A DNA stretch of 11,307 nucleotides, taken from positions 1-11,307 of the forward strand of contig JASBVW010000020.1 in assembly GCA_029961005.1 (NCBI GenBank). The letters run 5' to 3'. Positions 1 through 5,250 of this stretch are shown here, piece after piece. Made by a program: the position numbers and the translations under genes. Under the pieces are notes generated by a model. That model did not search any database. It worked only from the letters and a program-made list of their open reading frames with translations, and had not been told where the DNA came from. Each line of letters begins with the position of its first letter. The stretch's first letter is position 1. This DNA comes from Bacillota bacterium (GTDB lineage Bacteria > Bacillota > UBA5301 > JASBVW01).

Positions 1-479
1 ATGGGCTCTATGGTCCCTACCTCATTGTTGGCGTGCATAATCGTGACCAGGATGGTCCGCTCGTCGATGGCCTCTTCTACCGCGGCCGGATCGACCAGGC
101 CGGTGGAGTCCACCGGCAGGTAGGTCACGCGGAAGCCGTGCTTCTCCAGGAACTTGCAGGCATCGAGGACGGCGTGGTGCTCGATGGCCGAAGTGATGAT
201 GTGGTTCCCGCGCTGGGAGTTGGCCCAGGCCACCCCTTTGATGGCCAGGTTGTCCGCCTCCGAACCGCCACTGGTGAAGACGATCTCCTCCGGCTGCGCC
301 CCCAGAAGATGGGCCACCAAGTCGCGGCTCTCGTCCAAGGCCCGGCGCGCCCTGCGCCCCACCCCATGGATGGAAGAGGGGTTGCCGAAGGTCTCCTTCA
401 GGTAGGGAAGCATCGCCTCCACCACCGCCGGGTCCACCGGAGTAGTAGCCGCATGATCGAGGTAAATCTGCCCCTCCAC
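1..479 (-). CDS. iscS: Cysteine desulfurase, IscS/NifS type (N-terminal part, runs off window)
   Basis: PLP enzyme that takes sulfur from L-cysteine as a persulfide for Fe-S clusters and thio-modified tRNA. About 159 residues are visible. They include YLDHAATTP near the N terminus, GNPSSIHGVGRRAR, the cofactor-binding loop FTSGGSEADN, the EHHAVL segment whose His stacks on PLP in this family, and finally HANNEVGTIEP. The PLP lysine and the catalytic cysteine loop lie beyond the window edge, so activity cannot be judged. I place the start at GTG 479, giving (M)EGQIYLDHAAT, which matches where family members begin. A GTG at 488 is the alternative, but its purine-rich SD is too close. The gene begins 25 bp after the iscR-like regulator and should be co-transcribed with it. 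In B. subtilis the equivalent pair is cymR-yrvO, followed by the tRNA thiolase gene. The IscS family is secure, but assignment as iscS rather than nifS is by context. Confidence 0.95.
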   Translation of the reverse strand, partial: MEGQIYLDHAATTPVDPAVVEAMLPYLKETFGNPSSIHGVGRRARRALDESRDLVAHLLGAQPEEIVFTSGGSEADNLAIKGVAWANSQRGNHIITSAIEHHAVLDACKFLEKHGFRVTYLPVDSTGLVDPAAVEEAIDERTILVTIMHANNEVGTIEP

Positions 480-504
480 TGACCTCACTCTCCCTTGCTC
501 CCGC

Positions 505-969
505 TCAAATGTAGTACATGAAAGCATCCTGCTTGGACTGCAGCTCCCGGGCCTCCGCACACAGGTCTTCCAAAGTGATGGAATCCAAGACCTCGGCAAT
601 GCTGTCGCGGAGCTTGGCCCAAACCAGGCGCGTCACGCAGGTGTTGATCATCCCACAAACCGAAGCCGCGTCCGCCGCTTCACTGACGCACTCCACAGGA
701 GCGATGGGCCCTTCCAGGGCCCGCACCACGTCGCCCACCGTGATCTCCGCCGGGCGGCGCACCAATTCGTACCCGCCCTGCGCCCCGCGGACGCTGCTGA
801 CCAGACCTGCCTTGCGCAGGGAACCCATCAGCTGCTCCAAATAGTGATCCGACACGTTCTGGCGGTCGGCGATGCTCTTCAAGGCCACCGGCCCCTGGCC
901 GTAGTGCAAGGCCAAGTCCACCATGGCCCGCAGCCCGTAACGCCCCCGCGTCGACAAGCGCACTGCCAT
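505..969 (-). CDS. iscR: Rrf2-family transcriptional regulator, IscR-like
   Basis: A 154-residue winged-helix regulator of the usual Rrf2 length. The N terminus reads LSTRGRYGLRAMVDLA. The recognition helix region is VSDHYLEQLMGSLRKAGLVSSVRG (residues 39-62), followed by the wing GAQGGYEL. Three cysteines, C94, C105 and C111, lie where IscR binds its [2Fe-2S] cluster, so it probably senses Fe-S status. The spacing is C-x10-C-x5-C, longer in the first interval than the C-x5-C-x5-C of E. coli IscR. B. subtilis CymR, at the same locus, controls cysteine metabolism and as I recall lacks this cluster, so the cysteines favour IscR over CymR. The gene lies directly upstream of the cysteine desulfurase and has its own promoter and a palindrome in its leader, consistent with autoregulation. 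ATG 969 gives the standard Rrf2 N terminus; an AGGGAGG lies 14 nt upstream, which is distant, and AAAGGGC is nearer. Confidence 0.92.
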   Translation of the reverse strand: MAVRLSTRGRYGLRAMVDLALHYGQGPVALKSIADRQNVSDHYLEQLMGSLRKAGLVSSVRGAQGGYELVRRPAEITVGDVVRALEGPIAPVECVSEAADAASVCGMINTCVTRLVWAKLRDSIAEVLDSITLEDLCAEARELQSKQDAFMYYI

Positions 970-988
970 GCCCTTTACCAGTTCCTCC

Positions 989-1002
989 CTAATTCCGATT
1001 AG
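989..1002. promoter_or_regulatory. Candidate operator in the iscR leader (perfect 5+4+5 palindrome)
   Basis: CTAAT-TCCG-ATTAG is a perfect inverted repeat lying about 15-30 nt downstream of the predicted transcription start of iscR. Rrf2 proteins bind AT-rich dyads of about this kind and many repress their own genes. The position would block elongation or late initiation. An outer CCCTA/TAGGG pair (985-1010) is also present but is not concentric with the inner repeat. Function is inferred from position and symmetry only; I did not match it to a published motif. Confidence 0.45.
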
Positions 1003-1024
1003 TTTCCTAGGGTTTTCTGGCCAT

Positions 1025-1054
1025 ACTATACCACACGGGCCCGGGCGTTGTCAA
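1025..1054 (-). promoter_or_regulatory. Sigma-A-type promoter of iscR-iscS
   Basis: The minus strand shows a perfect -35 box TTGACA (1049-1054), an 18-bp spacer and the -10 box TATAGT (1025-1030). A TGG just before the -10 makes it an extended -10. The predicted start of transcription is near 1018. The promoter lies in the 98-bp gap between rarA and iscR, so iscR-iscS can be expressed independently of tcdA-rarA. The spacer contains the palindrome GCCCGGGC (1039-1046). Confidence 0.85.
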
Positions 1055-1067
1055 CGGCGGCCGGCAG

Positions 1068-2384
1068 TCAGCGGGTAAAGTCCTGCTTTTCTAGTCTCTC
1101 CCTGATCCGACCCTCGTAACCGCGGTCGGAGGGCTCATAAAACCGCCGCCCTTGCAGGGCGGAAGGGAGGTACTGCTGGATCACGTAGGCGCCGGGGAAG
1201 TCGTGGGGGTAGAGGTAACCCTCCCCGTGGCCCAGCTGTGCCCGCACTCCCGGATGGGAGGCATCGCGCAAGTGGAGGGGAACCTCGGCGGTGGGCCCGC
1301 TGCGCACCGCTTCCTCAGCCGCCCTCAAAGCGAGGTAAGCAGCGTTGGACTTGGGGGCGGTGGCCACGTAAATGGTAGCCTGGGCCAAGGGGATCTTCCC
1401 CTCCGGCAGGCCGACCCTCTCCACTGCCAAAAAGGCAGAGACCGCCATCAGCAAGGCCTGGGGATCGGCGTTGCCCACGTCCTCCGCCGCCTGAATCACC
1501 AGGCGGCGCGCGATGAAGAGCGGGTCCTCCCCTGCCTCCAGCATGCGCACCATCCAGTAAAGGGCGGCGTCCGGGTCCGAACCCCGCAGGCTCTTGATGT
1601 AAGCCGAAATGGCGTCGTAGTGGTAGTCTCCCGCCCGGTCGTAGCGCAGGGCCCTGACCTGGGTAGCCTCTTCGGCCAGCTGCCGGGTGATAAGGCGCCG
1701 CCCGTCCGCCCCCGGCTGCGCCGCCAGAGCCGCCAGTTCCAGGGCGTTGAGCAGCGCCCGCGCATCTCCGCCGCTGACCCGGATCAGGTGGCGCCGGGCT
1801 TCCGGCTCTACTTCTATTCGCTCCCTCCCCAAACCCCGCTCGTCGGAGAGGGCCAGGTCCAGAATGCGCTCCAAGTCCGCCTCGGTCAGTGGCTCAAAGC
1901 GGAAGACCCGGGCCCGGGAGATCAAGGGCGAAACCACTTCATAAAAGGGGTTCTCGGCCGTGGCGCCGATAAAGATCAGGACGCCCTCCTCTACTGCCTT
2001 CAGAAGGGCGTCCTGCTGGGCACGGTTGAAGCGGTGGATCTCGTCGATGAACAAAACCGTTCTCTGGCCGTGCAGGTGCAGGCGGTCAGCGGCTTCTTGA
2101 ATCACCCGGCGGACGTCCGCTACCCCTGCCGTCACGGCGTTGAGCTGCTCAAAATAGGCCCCGGAGGCGCCCGCCAGGAGGCGGGCCAGGGTGGTCTTGC
2201 CTGTCCCCGGCGGGCCGTAAAAAATTAAAGAGACCAGCCGCCTCTCCTCGGCCAACCGGCGCAAGAGGCGCCCCTGGCCGATCAGGTGCTCCTGGCCGAT
2301 AAACTCGTCCAGGTTGCGCGGGCGCAGGCGCGCCGCCAGCGGCATGGCCTGCCGGGCGGCCGCTCCCCCCTCAAACAGGCTCAT
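1068..2384 (-). CDS. rarA: Replication-associated recombination protein A (RarA/MgsA), AAA+ ATPase
   Basis: A clamp-loader-like AAA+ ATPase that acts at stalled replication forks and gaps together with SSB and RecA. At 438 residues it is close to E. coli RarA (447) and B. subtilis YrvN (about 420). In order: an N-terminal segment with LRPRNLDEFIGQEHL; Walker A GPPGTGKTT (57-65); Walker B VLFIDEIHRF (110-119); sensor 1 GATAENP (140-146); arginine finger SRAR (156-159); sensor 2 GGDAR (205-209); then the C-terminal tetramerisation part with SLRGSDPDAALYWMVRMLEAGEDP. All key ATPase residues are present. ATG 2384 has a GGAGGT SD with 8-nt spacing at 2393-2398. The first 14 bp overlap the end of tcdA, so the two are probably translationally coupled, as in the yrvM-yrvN pair of B. 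subtilis. No clear terminator follows; the next promoter (iscR) begins 14 bp after the stop. Confidence 0.97.
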   Translation of the reverse strand: MSLFEGGAAARQAMPLAARLRPRNLDEFIGQEHLIGQGRLLRRLAEERRLVSLIFYGPPGTGKTTLARLLAGASGAYFEQLNAVTAGVADVRRVIQEAADRLHLHGQRTVLFIDEIHRFNRAQQDALLKAVEEGVLIFIGATAENPFYEVVSPLISRARVFRFEPLTEADLERILDLALSDERGLGRERIEVEPEARRHLIRVSGGDARALLNALELAALAAQPGADGRRLITRQLAEEATQVRALRYDRAGDYHYDAISAYIKSLRGSDPDAALYWMVRMLEAGEDPLFIARRLVIQAAEDVGNADPQALLMAVSAFLAVERVGLPEGKIPLAQATIYVATAPKSNAAYLALRAAEEAVRSGPTAEVPLHLRDASHPGVRAQLGHGEGYLYPHDFPGAYVIQQYLPSALQGRRFYEPSDRGYEGRIRERLEKQDFTR

Positions 2385-3114
2385 TCCCTCGCACCTCCCC
2401 CAGAAGATCGGTGATCACCACCCCAGCCGCCAGGAGCCCCATCAAAGCCGGGAGATAGGAGATGGAGCCCGGCACCCGCCGCCGCAGCCCTTCTCCTTCC
2501 TCCCTGACCGGGCGGCGCGGCCGCTCAGTGGAGAAGACCACTTTGATCCCTTTAGTGATGCCATAGCGGCGGAGGCGCGCCCGGACCGCCCGGGCCAGCG
2601 GGCAAGTGTGGGTCTCGGCCAGATCCGCCACCCGCAAGGCAGTGGGATCCAGCTTGTTGCCCGCCCCCAGGGCGGAGACGACCGGGATCCCCAGGCGATA
2701 AGCGCAGGCCAGAAGGTCCGCCTTGGCTGGCACGTGGTCTATGGCATCCACCAGGTAGTCCGGGCGCGGAGAAAGAAAAGACAGCCCGTCGCCCGGTCGA
2801 TAAAAGAGCTGACAGGGAATGACCTCGGCCCGAGGATTGATGGAGCGGATCCGCCGGGCCATGACCTCCACCTTCGGCTGCCCCACGGTCTCCCACAGGG
2901 CGTGGATCTGCCGGTTGAGGTTGGAAGGACAGATCAGATCGTGGTCTACCAGGACCAAGTTCCCCACGCCGGCCCGGCCCAGGGCTTCCGCGGCGTAGGA
3001 TCCCACCCCGCCCAGGCCGAAGACGGCCACTCGGCTCTCCGCCAGGCGCTCCAGACCTCGCTCCCCGATGAGCAACTCAGTGCGGCTAAAGGGGTGTCCT
3101 TGGGTTGGGTCCAT
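2371..3114 (-). CDS. tcdA: tRNA threonylcarbamoyladenosine dehydratase (TcdA/YgdL/CsdL family)
   Basis: An E1/ThiF-like enzyme that uses ATP to cyclise the t6A base at tRNA position 37 into ct6A. It has 247 residues from the start chosen here. Visible are the FSRTELLIGERGL N terminus typical of the family, the nucleotide-binding loop GLGGVGS (33-39), the VDHD motif (D57, D59), NLNRQIHALWETVGQPKVEVM, and the mid-protein DYLVDAIDH. The reading frame stays open upstream to 3243, but residues added by starts at 3171 or 3243 would be encoded inside the 6S RNA and have no family counterpart, so I use ATG 3114. Its SD is poor: GAGAGG abuts the ATG directly. In E. coli the enzyme works with the CsdA-CsdE sulfur system; here a cysteine desulfurase lies two genes downstream. 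The 3' end overlaps rarA by 14 bp. Without a promoter of its own, it must rely on read-through from upstream. Confidence 0.93.
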   Translation of the reverse strand: MDPTQGHPFSRTELLIGERGLERLAESRVAVFGLGGVGSYAAEALGRAGVGNLVLVDHDLICPSNLNRQIHALWETVGQPKVEVMARRIRSINPRAEVIPCQLFYRPGDGLSFLSPRPDYLVDAIDHVPAKADLLACAYRLGIPVVSALGAGNKLDPTALRVADLAETHTCPLARAVRARLRRYGITKGIKVVFSTERPRRPVREEGEGLRRRVPGSISYLPALMGLLAAGVVITDLLGEVRGNEPV

Positions 3115-3128
3115 CCTCTCACATCCCG

Positions 3129-3148
3129 AAAAAAGAGGCCCCGCCGTG
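3129..3148 (-). terminator. Terminator-like 3' end of 6S RNA
   Basis: CACGG-C-GGGGC (3138-3148) forms the 3' arm of the 6S closing stem and is followed after CUC by six uridines (3134-3129). The 5' arm is about 160 nt upstream, so the stem is long-range rather than a compact intrinsic hairpin. It could set the 6S 3' end while leaving some read-through into tcdA, whose ATG lies 14 nt beyond the U-run. Confidence 0.6.
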
Positions 3149-3337
3149 CCGTTAAGTGCTGAATGTTGCATGAACCCGTCCCCGACAGGTGGGTGCCCTC
3201 CTGCCGGCTTGAGGCTTCCTCTCTCCGGAGGCCTGCCCGCCACCGGCAGAGCCCGGGCTCCCAGTAAATGTGTGTTGGTTCACAACACAATCAGCTTGAT
3301 CACGCACACGGTAGGGCGCTTAAAACTCGGCTATTTC
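3129..3337 (-). ncRNA. ssrS: 6S RNA (SsrS; bsrA-type), sigma-A RNA polymerase regulator
   Basis: About 209 nt that fold by eye into the long rod with one central bubble that mimics an open promoter and traps housekeeping RNA polymerase. Closing stem: 3307-3317 pairs with 3138-3148 (one mismatch), and 3277-3294 pairs with 3159-3176, including GAACC/GGUUC and CUGA/UCAG. The central bubble is 14 nt (3263-3276) against 14 nt (3177-3190). Apical stem: GGGAGCCC (3255-3262) with GGGCACCC (3191-3198), UGCCGG (3243-3248) with CCGGCA (3202-3207), and AGGCCUCC (3227-3234) with GGAAGCCU (3212-3219), closed by a 7-nt loop. It has its own promoter, and the closing stem runs into a six-U tract (3129-3134). 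From memory, B. subtilis bsrA sits at the same place, between aspS and yrvM. The mature 5' end may be trimmed to near 3320, where pairing starts. Confidence 0.9.
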
Positions 3338-3343
3338 ATTTTG

Positions 3344-3372
3344 ATCATAGCACAAGCCGCCGCTCCTGGCAA
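3344..3372 (-). promoter_or_regulatory. Sigma-A-type promoter of the 6S RNA
   Basis: The minus strand has TTGCCA (3367-3372), a 17-bp spacer and TATGAT (3344-3349), with TG one base before the -10 (extended -10). The predicted start is G3337 or A3336. It is the only good promoter between aspS and tcdA, so it should drive 6S RNA and, by read-through, tcdA-rarA. Confidence 0.82.
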
Positions 3373-3374
3373 CC

Positions 3375-3406
3375 GGGGCAGGCCGCGCCTGCGGCCCCAC
3401 TGCCCC
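3375..3406. terminator. GC-rich hairpin after aspS, no U-tract
   Basis: On the minus strand GGGGCA-(GTGG bulge)-GGCCGC-AGGC-GCGGCC-TGCCCC gives 6 + 6 perfect pairs. It lies 60 bp after the aspS stop and ends 2 bp before the 6S -35 box. It is very stable but has no U-run on either side, so it may be a mRNA 3'-end stabiliser, a weak or factor-assisted terminator, or a spacer that insulates the 6S promoter. The rest of the 3373-3465 gap shows nothing I can name. Confidence 0.4.
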
Positions 3407-3465
3407 CGCCCTCTTATGTTATGATATGTCGCACCTGCCCTTTTCAGCGCGCCGGAAGACCAAAT

Positions 3466-5250
3466 TTAGGGGGCCGGGCGCAGGTGCAGCTCCCGCAGCT
3501 GCTTCTCCGCCACTGGCGCCGGCGCGCCCGTCAAGAGGCAAGTAGCGCTCTGCGTCTTGGGGAAGGCAATCACCTCCCGGATGGAATCGCAGCCCACGAG
3601 CAGCATGACCAGCCGGTCCAGGCCGAAGGCCACCCCTCCGTGGGGCGGAGCGCCGTACTCCAGGGCCTCCAGCAAAAAGCCGAACTTCTCCCTGGCCTCC
3701 TCCGGAGGAATGCCCAGGGCGGCAAAGACTTTCTCCTGCAACTCTCGCCGGTGAATGCGGATGCTGCCTCCACCCAATTCCACGCCATTCAGGACCAAAT
3801 CGTACGCCTGAGACCGAACCGAGCCGGGGTCCGACTCCAAAAGGGGCAAGTCTTCCTCGCGCGGCGCTGTAAAGGGGTGATGGACGGCCACCCACCGCTT
3901 TTCCTCCTGGTCGTACTCCAAGAGGGGAAAGTCCACGATCCAGCAGAAGCGGTACTGGTCGGGCGGGATTAGCTGCAGGCGCCGCCCCAGTTCCAGGCGC
4001 AGCCGACCCAAGACGGACGCAGCCACCTCCCAGCGGTCCGCCACCAATAGCAGGAGGTCACCCGGCTTTCCGCCCAGGGCCGCGCGGATTCCTTCCACTT
4101 CGGTCGGCCGCAGGAACTTCGCACTGGGCCCCCGCGGCCCCTCTTCGCCCAAAGCGAGCCAGGCCAGCCCCCGGGCGCCGAACTCCTGGCTGAGGGCCGT
4201 CAGTTCATCCAACTCGCGCCGGGGCAGGGCAGCCCCCCCCGGCACTGCCAGGCCCAAGACCTTCCCTCCGCCCGCCACGGCCTGGCGAAAGACCTGAAAC
4301 TCCGACTCCGCCACCGCAGCCGAGGCATCGCCCAGCTCCAGCCCGAAGCGGAGGTCGGGCCGGTCGGTACCGTAGCGGCTCATGGCTTCCCGCCAAGTCA
4401 GCACGTGAAAGGGACGCGGCGGGGCAAAGCCCAGGGCGGTGCGACAAACCTCCGCCATCATCTCTTCCACCAGCGCCCTGATCTCCTCCCCTGTGGTGAA
4501 GGACAGCTCCAAATCGATCTGAGTAAATTCGGGCTGGCGGTCGGCGCGCAGATCCTCGTCCCGGAAGCAGCGGGCGATCTGGAAGTAGCGGTCAAATCCC
4601 GCCACCATGAGGAGCTGCTTGAAGAGCTGCGGCGACTGGGGAAGGGCGTAAAAAGACCCTGGATGGAGCCGGCTGGGGACCAGGTAGTCGCGGGCCCCCT
4701 CCGGCGTGCTGCGGGTCAGCATGGGCGTCTCGATCTCCCAAAAGCCCTTCCTGTCCAAGAAATCGCGCACCGCCTTGACAATGCGGTGGCGCACCATCAG
4801 GTTGCGCTGCATCTCGGGGTGCCGCAGATCCAGGTAGCGGTAGCGCAGGCGCACAGCCTCATCCACTTCTCTGGGTTCCCCCACCAGAAAGGGCGGGGTG
4901 CGGGAAGGGTTCAGGATCTGGAGGGCATCCGCGTAGACCTCCACCTCGCCGGTGGCCAGGTTCGGGTTGGCCGTCCCGGCGGGGCGCCGCCTCACCTCGC
5001 CCGTCACCCAAAGCACGTACTCGTTGCGAACCCGCTCCGCCTGGCGAAAAGCCTCTCCGCTCTCTTCCGGGCTGAAGACCACTTGGACGATCCCGCTGCG
5101 GTCCCGCAGGTCGAGGAAGATCAGGCCGCCGTGGTCCCGCCGGCGATGCACCCAGCCCGCCAGCCTCACCCGCTGGCCCACCAGCTCCAGGTTTAAGCTG
5201 CCGCAATAATGGCTGCGCCCTCCTTGAAGGCTAGTAGGTAATTCCTGCAT
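3466..5250 (-). CDS. aspS: Aspartyl-tRNA synthetase, bacterial type, probably non-discriminating
   Basis: A class IIb synthetase that charges tRNA-Asp with aspartate. Its 594 residues match the bacterial type (about 590). An N-terminal OB fold for the anticodon contains GWVHRRRDHGG (32-42). Then come TPEGARDYLVPSR, the QSPQ motif (205-208), motif 2 FRDEDLRADRQPEFTQID (229-246), the bacterial GAD insertion around 315-410, and motif 3 GVAFGLDRL (539-547). H40 and G92 correspond to H31 and G82 of Pseudomonas aeruginosa AspRS, residues tied to relaxed specificity that also allows Asp-tRNA-Asn. That predicts a non-discriminating enzyme feeding the GatCAB amidotransferase. ATG 5250 overlaps the hisS end by 20 bp and is preceded by purine-rich GGAACAGGAAGGACG. 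hisS-aspS adjacency is standard in Firmicutes. No T-box or other leader is present between the two genes. Confidence 0.98.
   Translation of the reverse strand: MQELPTSLQGGRSHYCGSLNLELVGQRVRLAGWVHRRRDHGGLIFLDLRDRSGIVQVVFSPEESGEAFRQAERVRNEYVLWVTGEVRRRPAGTANPNLATGEVEVYADALQILNPSRTPPFLVGEPREVDEAVRLRYRYLDLRHPEMQRNLMVRHRIVKAVRDFLDRKGFWEIETPMLTRSTPEGARDYLVPSRLHPGSFYALPQSPQLFKQLLMVAGFDRYFQIARCFRDEDLRADRQPEFTQIDLELSFTTGEEIRALVEEMMAEVCRTALGFAPPRPFHVLTWREAMSRYGTDRPDLRFGLELGDASAAVAESEFQVFRQAVAGGGKVLGLAVPGGAALPRRELDELTALSQEFGARGLAWLALGEEGPRGPSAKFLRPTEVEGIRAALGGKPGDLLLLVADRWEVAASVLGRLRLELGRRLQLIPPDQYRFCWIVDFPLLEYDQEEKRWVAVHHPFTAPREEDLPLLESDPGSVRSQAYDLVLNGVELGGGSIRIHRRELQEKVFAALGIPPEEAREKFGFLLEALEYGAPPHGGVAFGLDRLVMLLVGCDSIREVIAFPKTQSATCLLTGAPAPVAEKQLRELHLRPAP

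Noticed and set aside
1037..1046. GGGCCCGGGC palindrome as a terminator for rarA
   Set aside because: It has no loop, no following U-run, and lies in the spacer of the iscR promoter.
1152..2228. Plus-strand open frame of 358 codons over rarA
   Set aside because: Antisense to rarA, whose Walker A, Walker B and sensor motifs are intact; no family resemblance.
3115..3243. N-terminal extension of TcdA by up to 43 residues
   Set aside because: The extra codons lie within the paired arms of the 6S RNA and across its U-run. The family begins just before FSRxELLIG, so ATG 3114 is used.
3263..3290. Possible promoter inside the 6S RNA (TTGTGT, 16 bp, TTTACT) for tcdA
   Set aside because: Both boxes are weak, and the bases are explained by the 6S stem and bubble.
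3060..3300. T-box or amino-acid riboswitch ahead of tcdA
   Set aside because: The conserved T-box core (GGGTGG-type bulge sequence pairing with tRNA acceptor end) is absent, and the downstream gene is not a synthetase or amino-acid gene. The fold fits 6S RNA better.
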